Assembly: GCA_045591925.1 (NCBI GenBank)
Contig: JAZNTW010000001.1
Coordinates: forward strand, 1-64,000
Direction: 5' to 3'
Source of the DNA: Firm-04 sp045591925
GTDB lineage: Bacteria; Bacillota; Clostridia; Oscillospirales; Ruminococcaceae
Length of the DNA stretch: 64,000 nucleotides
Part shown: piece after piece, positions 41,865 through 50,852 of the stretch
Numbering within the stretch: the first letter of the stretch is position 1
Layout of the letters: every line of letters begins with the position of its first letter
The notes under the pieces: generated by a model
Seen by the model: only the letters and a program-made list of their open reading frames with translations
The model's database searches: none
What the model was told of the DNA's origin: nothing
Made by a program: the position numbers and the translations under genes

Positions 41865-42788
41865 ATGTCTTTTGACCGTTTAATTTCCAAGATTATCAGC
41901 ATGAAGAATCCGACCGTTGCAGGTCTGGACCCGAAACTTGACTATGTTCCCTCTTATATCAGAAAGAGCTTCCTCGAAGAGGACGGCGAAACGCTCAAGG
42001 CAGCTGCAAAAGCAATTTTCCGCTATAATCAGATGCTGATCGACGCACTCTGCGATATCGTGCCGGCAGTCAAATTGCAGGCAGCATATTACGAGATGTA
42101 CGGTCACCACGGCGTAAAAACCATGGAGCGCACAATCCGTTACGCAAAGCTCAAGGGTATGTACGTGATTACAGACGGCAAGCGCAATGATATCGGCGCG
42201 ACCATGGAGGCATATTCTGCGGCGCATCTCGGCAGCTGTCTGATCGGAACGACCGAGTGCGAGCCGTTCGGCGCAGACGCACTGACCGTCAACGGCTATC
42301 TCGGTACAGACGGTATTTCTCCGCTGCTCGGCGTTTGCAAGGAGCGCGATAAGGGCATTTTTGTACTCTGCAAGACCTCGAATCCCTCCTCCGGTGAGTT
42401 TCAGGATTTGCTGATCGACGGCGTGCCGCTTTATGCAAGAATGGGCGATAAGTGTGAGGAATGGGGTGCAGATACCGTTGGTGAATACGGCTACAGCGGC
42501 GTTGGCGCAGTGGTTGGCGCAACCTATCCGGAGCAGCTTGTCGAGCTGAGAAAACGGATGCCGCATACCATGTTCCTTGTGCCGGGCTATGGCGCACAGG
42601 GCGGCGGTGCAGCAGGCATCGCAGGCGGCTTCGATGAAAATGGTCTTGGTGCGATCGTGAACAGCTCCCGTGCAATTATGTGCGCATATCAGAAAGAGGG
42701 CTGTCCGGAACAGGAATTTGCAGAGGCAGCACGCAGAGAAGCAATTCGTATGCGCGAAGACTTGACTGCGTATATCAAAATCGGCTGA
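41865..42788 (+). CDS. pyrF: Orotidine 5'-phosphate decarboxylase
   Basis: 307 residues from ATG 41865 (AAGGAG 9 bases upstream). The subfamily-2 PyrF layout is clear: NPTVAGLDPKLDYVP at the start, VKLQAAYYE, the catalytic TDGKRNDIGATMEAY motif (Lys-x-x-Asp, about residue 105), and the phosphate-binding PGYGAQGGG near 250. It makes UMP from orotidine phosphate in pyrimidine synthesis. It stands alone, without pyrD or pyrE. A weak hairpin GCACCGA/TCGGTGC (42803-42838) follows, then mobile-repeat copy 3. Confidence 0.95.
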   Translation: MSFDRLISKIISMKNPTVAGLDPKLDYVPSYIRKSFLEEDGETLKAAAKAIFRYNQMLIDALCDIVPAVKLQAAYYEMYGHHGVKTMERTIRYAKLKGMYVITDGKRNDIGATMEAYSAAHLGSCLIGTTECEPFGADALTVNGYLGTDGISPLLGVCKERDKGIFVLCKTSNPSSGEFQDLLIDGVPLYARMGDKCEEWGADTVGEYGYSGVGAVVGATYPEQLVELRKRMPHTMFLVPGYGAQGGGAAGIAGGFDENGLGAIVNSSRAIMCAYQKEGCPEQEFAEAARREAIRMREDLTAYIKIG

Positions 42789-42884
42789 TGGACGCGCCAA
42801 AGCACCGATTCGGCACAATCATGCTGTAATTCGGTGCAAACGCAATGTCCTCATGCTGCATAGCAAAAAAGTATGATTACTATA

Positions 42885-43061
42885 GGCAACACCGCGCAAA
42901 GTCCGCCTTACGGCTTGACGGCACATCTACTTGTACTTGCATATTTTCCGCTATTTTGCACAGAAATTCCTTGCTGGGCGTCAGCCCAGCGGCGTCATTT
43001 CTATACAATCTGACGAAAATCTGACTGCGTATCTGCACCATCAACTCTGTGCGGTATTGCC
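42885..43061 (+). mobile_element. MITE-like repeat copy 3
   Basis: 177 bp, ends GGCAACACCGCGCAAAGT and ACTCTGTGCGGTATTGCC, which are inverted repeats (15 of 18 positions). Internal hairpins CTTGCTGGGC..GCCCAGC and the CGCC/GGCG type are present. It sits between pyrF and a lipoprotein gene, ending 33 bases before the latter's start. Flanks show no clear target duplication. Confidence 0.9.
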
Positions 43062-43093
43062 AATAATCAATTTCGATCCGAGGAGTAACCGAA

Positions 43094-43999
43094 ATGAAAA
43101 AAAATCTGTTCATGTTTTTGCTCTGCGTTTGTGCATGGGGATGCGTCGGCTGTGCAGGAAATTCTGCGGACAGTGCGGAGTCTGATTTGAAATCGGCAGA
43201 GAGTACCGAGGCGACTGCCGTTACAACGACAACGCCCGAAGCGACTACGACTGTCACGACAACGACAACGGCTGACTATCTGATGGCATCGGGCGTGAAG
43301 CTGGAGGTCAAGACAGATACGCTGCGTCCCTCAAAATGCACGGTTGCGCTGACGAATGAGGACAGTGAACAGCGTGCCTATACCATGAACTATCGGATCT
43401 ATGAGGTCAGCGATGATGCGGAAAAGCTCTGTTATGAGAGAGCAGATTATCAGGCGAAGCCGCAGGAGGATGCAAAGTATCTTGCACCGAATGAAACCGT
43501 AGAATTGCAGCTTGACTGGTCGGATCGGTACAGCGATCTGCCCAATGGCACATATATCATGGAATTGATGCTTGAACGTGTTGCTTCCGATCCGAAGAAT
43601 CCGGCTGCAAAGATGCTGCGTTCGGTTGTAAGGTCGGAATTTGAAATGGACGCAAGCGGATATATGCCAACCCTTACGATCAATCCGGAGGATGTGACGC
43701 CGGAGGGCGTTATACTGCGGGTGAAGAATTCGACCGACGTTGGCAGATGGTACGCGATGACTTATCATTTATATGATGAATCCCGTACACCGCGCGTGGA
43801 AATGGTTCAGGAGATCGACTATGCGGCACAGCTTCAGGGCAATAATTATATGCCGCCGGGTGGAACACTGGAGCTGGCATATGATTGGTCGGATAGCTAT
43901 GGCTCACTGCTTGAGGGTGAATATGTCTTGGAAATTTCACTGCTTGCGGAAAATGAGAAAAAAGGAAAAATCTATCGCGTGAAATTTGAAATTGTATAA
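43094..43999 (+). CDS. Lipoprotein with two similar Ig-like domains
   Basis: 301 residues. Signal peptide with lipobox CVGC, Cys20 the likely lipid site; a Thr-rich linker (about 38-60); then two related beta-sandwich repeats (about 65-175 and 190-301). Both share the order L.V/I...T, YTMNYRIYE versus YAMTYHLYD, then LAPNETVELQLDWSDRY versus MPPGGTLELAYDWSDSY, and an end G.Y..E. They resemble immunoglobulin-like domains of Firmicute lipoproteins. Binding partner unknown. GAGGAGTAACCGAA precedes the start; the promoter is not obvious and could lie before mobile-repeat copy 3. Confidence 0.8.
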   Translation: MKKNLFMFLLCVCAWGCVGCAGNSADSAESDLKSAESTEATAVTTTTPEATTTVTTTTTADYLMASGVKLEVKTDTLRPSKCTVALTNEDSEQRAYTMNYRIYEVSDDAEKLCYERADYQAKPQEDAKYLAPNETVELQLDWSDRYSDLPNGTYIMELMLERVASDPKNPAAKMLRSVVRSEFEMDASGYMPTLTINPEDVTPEGVILRVKNSTDVGRWYAMTYHLYDESRTPRVEMVQEIDYAAQLQGNNYMPPGGTLELAYDWSDSYGSLLEGEYVLEISLLAENEKKGKIYRVKFEIV

Positions 44000-44009
44000 A
44001 TCAATGAAA

Positions 44010-44048
44010 AAACCAGACTGCGGAGCGTTCAGCAGTCTGGTTTCGTTT
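44010..44048. terminator. Bidirectional terminator
   Basis: AAACCAGACTGC (44010-44021) and GCAGTCTGGTTT (44032-44043) between convergent genes, followed by CGTTTTT on plus and by T-run on minus. Confidence 0.85.
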
Positions 44049-44073
44049 TTGAGAATGAATGGGGCGCGAAAGA

Positions 44074-46494
44074 TCAGATGAGCTTTGCAATGATACGGAG
44101 AATCTGAATGACATCGTCACTGTTGATGCCGGCTGTTTGATCGCAGTCGGCATTCTGCTTGCCAATCGCAGTGATCTGAACCTCCTGCTCTGCAACGAAG
44201 CGGGCAAGCAAGACGGCATCGGAGACATCTACAATACCGCTGCAATTTACATCGCCTGCAAGGGCTGCGGCAGGCTTTGTTTCCGAGGTGGTCGAAGTGG
44301 ATACTGTGGTGGTTTTCGTTGTGCTGGTCGGCGTGGCCGCAGAAGCAGTCGTAGTCGTAGTGGCGGTCGTTGTGGTTTGCTGCGGCGCATTGTCTGGCGC
44401 ATATTCCATATAGAACAGATTGCAGCTGTCGGCTTTTGTGAGCGTATGTGTACCAGCCTTGACCGGAAGCGTGATAACGCCATTTTCAGCTGCGTACTTG
44501 GTACCGTTGAGCTTGATGTTCGCCGTAGCTTCACCGAATACGAGCATGAGCTTGCCGTCTGCCGGTGCAGAAAAGCTGATTGCAGTTGCAGTTTCCATTT
44601 TCAGGCATTGGGTCAGCGTTTTGCCGCCGTAATTGACAGTGCCTTTGCTTGTGGAGAGGTTGCCGCTGATCTGGAAGAAGCTGCTCTCTTTGCCGTTTTC
44701 CGTGAAATTATGGGTATACATAGACGGCTGAACCTGCGGTGCTGTTCCGGAGGTGACTTTTGTTGTGGAGGTGGATTTTGCGGTGGTTGGCTTGGTATTG
44801 GTGGTGGTCGGCTGTGTCGCAGAGGAGGCCGTTGTGGTAACGATCGGCTCGGTGCTGCCAATATATGCGCCGCTTCCGATTGAAACGATGCCGGATTGAT
44901 AATTGAGCAAAGCTGCTTTCAGCGCGGTATTGACCGAGGCGCTTGCATCATCGGTGGCGTTGTCGAATTTCCATTTGAAATCGCCGCCCTGAATTCTGCC
45001 GGCATTTGCAGTGACAATGTTGGGGACATCCGCAGGTGCATCGGCTGTGTAGGAATACATATCGGAGGCAGTATCAAAATTATTGTATCCCGTGCTGCCG
45101 GAGAGCGTTTTGACCGAAGCCGGAACGCTGTCCTTGGCATTTGTGACCTCATAGGCGTCAAAGCTCGATTGATTTTTTTGATACGGAATATAACTTTGTG
45201 CATCGGTCATGATATTATTGTATGCCTTGATGACGCCGCCGGCTTCACCGGAAAATGTGCCGTCACCGAGTGCGTCCGTGCCCTGCTTGCTGCTCATCAT
45301 CGGCTTTGGACAGTTGCGGAAATAATTCTGCTCGACATATGCCGAAGCCCCCATTGTGACACCAACGCCATATTTGGAATTGCCATCAAAATAGTTGTTA
45401 TAGATATGAACCGTGCAGGTGCGGATACGGGGATGGCGGGAATCGGAATGGTCATACCAGTTGTGGTGATAGGTGATGCGATTGTCGGTTGTTTCGGATT
45501 TCATGCCTTGCAGATTGCTTTTTCCGCAATCCCAGAAATGATTGTAGCTATGTGTAATATAGGTTGAGGTTTTCGTATCGAGCGCACCGTCGCCCTTTGC
45601 CTGATCTGCATCGGAACCGGCATCGCCGTAGAATAGGTCGCAGTTATGCACCCAGATGTGGTCATTATTTTGCTGTAAACCGATGTCATCGCCCTCGGTG
45701 CTGTTGCAGTTCATGAAGCCGATGTTTCGCACCTCGACATTAGAGCAGTTTGCGATGCGCAGTCCGAAGCCGTTGAAAACTGTGTCCGTACCGATGCCCT
45801 CGATCGTAATGCCGCAGGAAAGCCGTTTGTCGGCGCTGCTGCCTTTGATGAGCAAATCGCCGCCGGATAGAACGGATGGGTCTGTGATATTGCCGATGCA
45901 GCGGATGTTCAGCGGACGGCTATCGTAGCCCTTTTGATACGCGGATAGAATATTTTGGATACCGGTACACTGGGTTTTTGTGCCGTTGGAAGAAGTCACG
46001 ACCTCAAGTGAAATCGAATCCTTGGTATCATTGGTCACGTAGAGAACGACTGCACCGTTTTTCAGTGTGCCGTCATTGTTGTATGCGCCGGATGCGCTGC
46101 CTTGTACGAACGCAAAGCCGCTGCGGTCGAATGCTTTGACGGTGATGGTTTGCTCTGTTGCTTTGTCTGCTGCCTCTTTGCCACCGAGCAGCGGAACGAC
46201 CTTGATGGTATGGCTGCCGGATTTCAGACCGGGAATATCGGCGCGGTAATAGCCGTTGTATTGCCGGATGAGCATACTGTCGATTTGTTTGCCGTCGGCG
46301 TAGACATTGTAGCCATCAGTACCGGAGACCGGTTCCCATTCGGCGGCGGCGGTCTCAAACCAGCCCTCGCAATGAGAAAAGCTGACGGCGTCTGCTGCGG
46401 AGACATTGCTGCCGGTGACGACTGGCAGCGTGCCGGCGGCAAGAACTGCGCTGCAAAGGAATGCAGCAAGTTGTTTTGTTCTGTTTTTTTTCAT
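44074..46494 (-). CDS. Secreted dockerin pectate lyase (PL1)
   Basis: 806 residues from ATG 46494 (AAGGGGAAC upstream). Signal peptide to about residue 34; a fibronectin-like region (about 35-125); a PL1 parallel beta-helix (about 130-480) with NVEVRNIGF, the calcium-binding DGALDTK, and the catalytic-face RITYHHNWYDHSDSRHPRIR; a Thr-rich linker; a small beta-sandwich module (about 565-680, AISFSAPADGKLMLVFGEA) that may bind pectin; a second Thr linker; and a C-terminal type I dockerin (GDVNCSGIVDVSDAVLLARF and DCDQTAGINSDDVIQIL). It should cleave de-esterified pectin by elimination outside the cell. Its own promoter is at 46567-46595. Confidence 0.92.
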   Translation of the reverse strand: MKKNRTKQLAAFLCSAVLAAGTLPVVTGSNVSAADAVSFSHCEGWFETAAAEWEPVSGTDGYNVYADGKQIDSMLIRQYNGYYRADIPGLKSGSHTIKVVPLLGGKEAADKATEQTITVKAFDRSGFAFVQGSASGAYNNDGTLKNGAVVLYVTNDTKDSISLEVVTSSNGTKTQCTGIQNILSAYQKGYDSRPLNIRCIGNITDPSVLSGGDLLIKGSSADKRLSCGITIEGIGTDTVFNGFGLRIANCSNVEVRNIGFMNCNSTEGDDIGLQQNNDHIWVHNCDLFYGDAGSDADQAKGDGALDTKTSTYITHSYNHFWDCGKSNLQGMKSETTDNRITYHHNWYDHSDSRHPRIRTCTVHIYNNYFDGNSKYGVGVTMGASAYVEQNYFRNCPKPMMSSKQGTDALGDGTFSGEAGGVIKAYNNIMTDAQSYIPYQKNQSSFDAYEVTNAKDSVPASVKTLSGSTGYNNFDTASDMYSYTADAPADVPNIVTANAGRIQGGDFKWKFDNATDDASASVNTALKAALLNYQSGIVSIGSGAYIGSTEPIVTTTASSATQPTTTNTKPTTAKSTSTTKVTSGTAPQVQPSMYTHNFTENGKESSFFQISGNLSTSKGTVNYGGKTLTQCLKMETATAISFSAPADGKLMLVFGEATANIKLNGTKYAAENGVITLPVKAGTHTLTKADSCNLFYMEYAPDNAPQQTTTTATTTTTASAATPTSTTKTTTVSTSTTSETKPAAALAGDVNCSGIVDVSDAVLLARFVAEQEVQITAIGKQNADCDQTAGINSDDVIQILRIIAKLI

Positions 46495-46566
46495 AAATAG
46501 TTCCCCTTGAAAATAAAAAATATAAAATGCAGGCAAGGAATCTCTTTCGCCTTGTCCCTGCGTTAT

Positions 46567-46595
46567 ATTATACAGATTATTTCGTGTGAAAGCAA
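46567..46595 (-). promoter_or_regulatory. Promoter of the pectate lyase gene
   Basis: Minus strand: TTGCTT (46595-46590), 17-base spacer, TATAAT (46572-46567). Confidence 0.6.
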
Positions 46596-46599
46596 TGCC

Positions 46600-46880
46600 A
46601 TATTCTCTTGAATATCTGCGCAATCATCTTTTTTGAATGCAGTCGCGCAATTAGATGGGGTGGGAGATAAGGAGGGAGCGTACACGTTTGCAATGCAAAC
46701 AGGAGGGAGGAGAAGAATGAGTGACCGCAGGGAGCGATCTTCCCATACCTCTTGTGGTTTCCTTTCGTATTACACATTACACACGAAAACGGATTTCTCA
46801 ATTTTCTTTGCACAAATCTGCCGCGCATAGATGGAAAACTTGTATAATCTGCCGAAGTTTGTGGAAACTATGTGGGAGGG
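46600..46880. other. Gene-free gap with purine-rich tract and a palindrome
   Basis: Between the divergent pectate lyase and hrcA promoters. 46656-46735 is G/A-rich on the plus strand (runs such as GGGGTGGGAG and GGAGGGAGGAG) and contains the perfect inverted repeat GTTTGCA-A-TGCAAAC (46686-46700). A 65-codon open frame here lacks coding features. Confidence 0.4.
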
Positions 46881-46881
46881 C

Positions 46882-46910
46882 TTGACATTCGCGAAGAAAA
46901 GTGGTATCTT
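46882..46910 (+). promoter_or_regulatory. Promoter of the heat-shock operon
   Basis: TTGACA (46882-46887), 17-base spacer, TATCTT (46905-46910); the CIRCE operator begins 5 bases later, over the transcription start. Confidence 0.8.
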
Positions 46911-46914
46911 ATAT

Positions 46915-46941
46915 TTAGCACTCGGATACATAGAGTGCTAG
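46915..46941 (+). promoter_or_regulatory. CIRCE operator (HrcA-binding)
   Basis: TTAGCACTC-N9-GAGTGCTAG; one base differs from the classic inverted repeat. HrcA repressor binding here shuts off hrcA-grpE-dnaK until misfolded protein titrates GroEL. Confidence 0.95.
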
Positions 46942-46990
46942 CACAACAAAACATCGTCTGCAAAAATCGGAAAGAGGGGAGCGTTTGCAA

Positions 46991-48031
46991 ATGGATGACA
47001 GAAAGCTGCGGATTCTTGCAGCGGTCGTGGATGAATATGTCACGACGGGCGAGCCTGTCGGTTCAAAGACCATTGCTGCGCTGCCTGATATCAATGTGTC
47101 CTCTGCAACGATTCGCAATGATATGGCGGTGCTGGAGCAGCTTGGACTGCTGGAGCAGCCCCATACCTCCGCAGGAAGAATCCCGACCTTTCAGGGCTAT
47201 AAGCTCTACATTGAAAAATGTATGCCGGGTATGCAGCTTCCGCAAGCGGAGCGTGAACGGCTGGATCAGATGTTCGGAGATGACGCAGTGCTGACGGAGG
47301 ATGTGCTGATACAGTCGGCAACGACCGCGCTTGCGGAGATTACAAAATGTGCAGCAGTTGCAGTGAACGCGATGCCGCAGTTTTCGGTGATCTCTAAGGT
47401 CGAGGTCATCCCAACCGGTAAGCGGCTTTACGTGATTCTGCTGATTACCTCTGCCGGCAATATCAAGAACAAGGTTTGCCGTTTGGAATTTGATCTCAAT
47501 GAAGAACAGCTTTCGTTTTTCACGGCATTTCTTGCCGAGCATTTGCATGGCGTGTCGCTCAGCGACCTGTCACCGGAAATGTTCGATCAGCTTGTGACTG
47601 CAATGGGTGCCTATATGGCAACGCTCGCGCCGCTGATGCAGGGACTCTACGAATTGAGTCTGGATATGATGCGGCAGGAACTGACGGTCAATGGTACGCG
47701 CAATTTGCTGACCTGTCAGGAATTGGAACCACAGGATATTGTCGAATTTATGGAGCATCAGGATGTGATCATGCCGCTGCTGAACGATACGTTCAGCGGA
47801 ATTCATGTGATGTTCAGCGAGGATGCGAAACGGGAAAATCCGCAGCAGACCTTTGTGATCGGCAATTCCAGTATGATCGTCGGACAGTATCGGAAAGATG
47901 GCAAAGCCGCAGGACGGCTTGGTCTGATCGGTCCGATGCGGCTGAATTACGCCAAGATAATCCCGTATCTTGAATATTTTACAGAGAAGATCAGCAACCT
48001 GATCTCTGAAAAGGAGGATGACAACATATGA
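46991..48031 (+). CDS. hrcA: Heat-inducible transcription repressor HrcA
   Basis: 346 residues from ATG 46991 (GGGGAG 9 bases upstream; a TTG at 46985 is too near it). N-terminal winged helix: LRILAAVVDEYVTTGEPVGS and SSATIRNDMAVLEQLGLL, then HTSAGRIPTFQGYKLY, the HrcA signature. The GAF-like middle and dimerisation regions follow. It binds the CIRCE operator and closes an autoregulatory loop. It overlaps grpE by 4 bases. Confidence 0.97.
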   Translation: MDDRKLRILAAVVDEYVTTGEPVGSKTIAALPDINVSSATIRNDMAVLEQLGLLEQPHTSAGRIPTFQGYKLYIEKCMPGMQLPQAERERLDQMFGDDAVLTEDVLIQSATTALAEITKCAAVAVNAMPQFSVISKVEVIPTGKRLYVILLITSAGNIKNKVCRLEFDLNEEQLSFFTAFLAEHLHGVSLSDLSPEMFDQLVTAMGAYMATLAPLMQGLYELSLDMMRQELTVNGTRNLLTCQELEPQDIVEFMEHQDVIMPLLNDTFSGIHVMFSEDAKRENPQQTFVIGNSSMIVGQYRKDGKAAGRLGLIGPMRLNYAKIIPYLEYFTEKISNLISEKEDDNI

Positions 48032-48612
48032 CAGATGAAATTCGTGATGCGGACGGCTGTGAGGATTGCGAATCCTTGGAGGAAAGCGGTCTGCATGAAG
48101 AAGCAACCGAGAGTGCGTTTTATTCGGATGAGGAGCCGTTCACCGAAACCGATGACGGCGAGCCGGAAATCGTCGAGGAGCCGGATGCTGCCGAAAAAGC
48201 GCTGCAGGCTGCAAATGAGAAGTATATGCGTCTTTTTGCGGAGTTTGATAACTTCCGTAAGCGCACAGCAAAGGAGAAATCCGAAACATATCAGGATGCC
48301 GTTGCAAAAACCGTTCTGGCACTGCTGCCTGCCGTAGACAGCTTTGAACGTGCAATGGAAGCACCCTGTACGGATGAAGCCTACCGCAATGGTATGGAGA
48401 AGATTTATCAGCAGATGATCTCGCTGCTCGAAAAGCTCGGCGTTGAGGAAATCCCTGCGATGAATGAGAGCTTCGATCCGAAAGTGCATAATGCAATCCG
48501 GCAGGTTGACGATGAAAACTTTGGTGAATCCACCGTTTGTGAGGTTTATCAAAAGGGATATCGTCTTGGTGACAGAATGATTCGCTGCGCAATGGTCAGC
48601 GTAGCCAATTAA
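48028..48612 (+). CDS. grpE: Nucleotide exchange factor GrpE
   Basis: 194 residues. A long acidic N-terminal tail (about 1-60, rich in Glu and Asp) is followed by the coiled-coil dimer helix (KYMRLFAEFDNFRKRTAKEK) and the beta domain that opens DnaK (around SFDPKVHNAIRQV and GYRLGDRMIRCAMVSV). It speeds ADP release from DnaK. Start overlaps hrcA (ATGA) with AAGGAGG upstream. Confidence 0.97.
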   Translation: MTDEIRDADGCEDCESLEESGLHEEATESAFYSDEEPFTETDDGEPEIVEEPDAAEKALQAANEKYMRLFAEFDNFRKRTAKEKSETYQDAVAKTVLALLPAVDSFERAMEAPCTDEAYRNGMEKIYQQMISLLEKLGVEEIPAMNESFDPKVHNAIRQVDDENFGESTVCEVYQKGYRLGDRMIRCAMVSVAN

Positions 48613-48639
48613 CAACAAATATTAGGAGGTAACTTCATT

Positions 48640-50484
48640 ATGAGCAAGATTATTGGTATTGATTTGGGTACAACAAACTCCTGCGTCGCAGTTATGGAAG
48701 GCGGAAACGCAGTTGTCATTCCGAACGCAGAGGGCGCAAGAACTACGCCGTCTGTTGTCGCAGTTTCTAAGAACGGCGAGCGTCTGGTCGGTCAGATCGC
48801 AAAGCGTCAGGCAATCACCAATCCGGATAACACCGTTATTTCCATCAAAAGAAAGATGGGTTCCAACGAGAAAGCAACCATCGACGGTAAGGCATATACG
48901 CCGCAGGAAATCTCTGCAATGATTTTGCAGAAGCTGAAGGCGGACGCAGAGGCATATCTCGGTGAAACCGTTACCGAAGCTGTTATTACCGTTCCGGCAT
49001 ACTTTACCGACAGCCAGCGTCAGGCAACAAAGGATGCAGGTCAGATCGCAGGTCTGAATGTTCGCCGTATTATCAATGAGCCGACTGCTGCTGCACTGTC
49101 CTACGGTATTGACAAGGAAGACGAGCAGAAGATCATGGTCTTTGACCTCGGCGGCGGTACGTTCGACGTTTCCATCATCGACATGGGCGATGGCGTTACT
49201 GAGGTTCTTGCAACTGCCGGTAACAACCGTCTGGGCGGCGACGACTTCGACCAGCGCATCATCGACTGGATGGTTGACGAGTTCAAAAAACTCGAAGGCA
49301 TTGACCTCCGCAATGATAAGACCGCAATGCAGCGCTTGAAAGAGGCTGCTGAAAAGGCAAAGATCGAGCTGTCCTCCATGACAACGACCAATATCAATCA
49401 GCCGTTCATCAGCGTAGATGCAACCGGTCCGAAGCACCTCGATCTCACACTGACACAGGCAAAGTTTAACGAAATGACCGCAGACCTCGTTCGCGCAACA
49501 ATGGGCCCGGTTGAGCAGGCACTCCGCGATTCCGGTCTGAGCGCATCCGAGTTGGATAAGGTTCTGCTTGTCGGTGGTTCTTCCAGAATTCCGGCAGTGC
49601 AGGAAGCTGTCAAGGCAAGAATCGGCAAGGAGCCGTTCAAGGGTATCAATCCGGATGAATGTGTTGCGCTCGGCGCTGCATATCAGGGCGGTATCCTCGG
49701 TGGCGACGTTCAGGGCGGTCTGCTTCTGCTCGACGTTACACCGCTGTCTCTCGGTCTGGAGACCATGGGCGGCATCTGCACAAAGCTCATCGAGCGCAAT
49801 ACGACCATTCCGACCAAGAAATCTCAGGTATTCTCGACCGCTGCGGATAATCAGCCGGCAGTTGATATCGTAGTTCTGCAGGGTGAGCGTGAGTTCGCAA
49901 GAGATAACAAGAAGCTCGGCGAATTCCGTCTGGACGGCATTGCACCGGCACCGCGCGGTGTTCCGCAGATCGAGGTCACCTTCGATATCGACGCAAACGG
50001 TATCGTTCATGTTTCCGCAAAGGATCTCGGCACCGGCAAGGAGCAGAATATCACCATCACATCCTCTACCAATATGAGCAAGGATGATATTGATCGCGCA
50101 GTCCGCGAGGCAGAGCAGTTTGCCGAGGAGGACAAGAAGCGCAAGGATTCTGTCGATGCAAAGAACAACGGCGAATCCCTTGTATTCCAGTGCGAAAAGG
50201 CACTCACAGAGTTCGGTGATAAGGTTTCGGCAGAGGATAAGGCTCCGATCGAAAGCGCACTGAACGACCTGAAAGAAGCACTGAAAAACGATAATACCGA
50301 TGAAATCAAGGCAAAGACCGAAGCACTTCAGAACGCATTTTATGCACTCAGCTCCAAGGTTTACAGCCAGGCAAATCCCAATGGCGGCGCACCGGATTTC
50401 AGCAATATGAATATGGGCGGCGCTCCGGAGAATAACAGCGGCAGCGACGATGGCGTTGTGGACGCAGATTTTACCGAGGCATAA
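48640..50484 (+). CDS. dnaK: Chaperone DnaK (Hsp70)
   Basis: 614 residues. Hsp70 signatures present: IGIDLGTTNSCVAVMEGG at the start, VFDLGGGTFDVSI near 165, and VLLVGGSSRIPAVQEAV near 310; the substrate domain begins at about 360 with DVTPLSLGLETMGG, and the tail is Gly/Asn-rich. As in other Gram-positive DnaK proteins, the short N-terminal lobe insertion of Proteobacteria is absent. AGGAGGT precedes the ATG. A stable hairpin follows. Confidence 0.98.
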   Translation: MSKIIGIDLGTTNSCVAVMEGGNAVVIPNAEGARTTPSVVAVSKNGERLVGQIAKRQAITNPDNTVISIKRKMGSNEKATIDGKAYTPQEISAMILQKLKADAEAYLGETVTEAVITVPAYFTDSQRQATKDAGQIAGLNVRRIINEPTAAALSYGIDKEDEQKIMVFDLGGGTFDVSIIDMGDGVTEVLATAGNNRLGGDDFDQRIIDWMVDEFKKLEGIDLRNDKTAMQRLKEAAEKAKIELSSMTTTNINQPFISVDATGPKHLDLTLTQAKFNEMTADLVRATMGPVEQALRDSGLSASELDKVLLVGGSSRIPAVQEAVKARIGKEPFKGINPDECVALGAAYQGGILGGDVQGGLLLLDVTPLSLGLETMGGICTKLIERNTTIPTKKSQVFSTAADNQPAVDIVVLQGEREFARDNKKLGEFRLDGIAPAPRGVPQIEVTFDIDANGIVHVSAKDLGTGKEQNITITSSTNMSKDDIDRAVREAEQFAEEDKKRKDSVDAKNNGESLVFQCEKALTEFGDKVSAEDKAPIESALNDLKEALKNDNTDEIKAKTEALQNAFYALSSKVYSQANPNGGAPDFSNMNMGGAPENNSGSDDGVVDADFTEA

Positions 50485-50503
50485 TTCAGCAAACAAATGC
50501 GTC

Positions 50504-50528
50504 AGGGGTGGAATAATCTTCCGCCCCT
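50504..50528 (+). terminator. Stable hairpin after dnaK
   Basis: AGGGGTGGAA (50504-50513) pairs with TTCCGCCCCT (50519-50528), ten pairs with one G-T, but no T-run follows, so it may stabilise mRNA rather than end it. Confidence 0.55.
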
Positions 50529-50568
50529 CTCGCCGTGTTCTGACATATGGGGGAAAGGATTGAGCCGG

Positions 50569-50688
50569 ATGAAGGATCATAAACGGAATTACATCAAAAT
50601 GACGCTTGCTGCGCTGACGCTTCTCGGAATCCTGATGCTGTGTTATATCTTGACGCCGATTCCGGTGCTGAATCTTGAAACGGCATAA
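50569..50688 (+). CDS. Small single-pass membrane protein, 39 residues
   Basis: ATG 50569 with GGGGGAAAGGA about 8 bases upstream. A basic start (KDHKRNYIK) is followed by one hydrophobic helix (LAALTLLGILMLCYIL) and a short TPIPVLNLETA end. The arrangement is that of a small membrane protein oriented N-in. It lies in the dnaK-dnaJ gap, before the dnaJ promoter. The family is not recognised; coding status rests on the ribosome site and the clean hydrophobic pattern. Confidence 0.5.
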   Translation: MKDHKRNYIKMTLAALTLLGILMLCYILTPIPVLNLETA

Positions 50689-50752
50689 CAGTGCGTTTTG
50701 CGGGAAACTTTCACTTTGCAGCTTGCATATCACGAATTTCAGTGTTTCCCCC

Positions 50753-50781
50753 TTGTTTTTTCCGGAATAATATGGTATAAT
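50753..50781 (+). promoter_or_regulatory. Separate promoter for dnaJ
   Basis: TTGTTT (50753-50758), 17-base spacer, TATAAT (50776-50781). No CIRCE element is seen, so dnaJ may also be made without heat stress. Confidence 0.6.
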
Positions 50782-50852
50782 GAACGGTATATTGCGCAGA
50801 CCGATGGTTTGTGCCGATGTGAAGAACAAGTACACGAAAGGGTGTAGTATAT

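Noticed and set aside
46633..46830. 65-codon plus-strand frame before hrcA
   Set aside because: Low-complexity composition, no ribosome site, unlike any protein.
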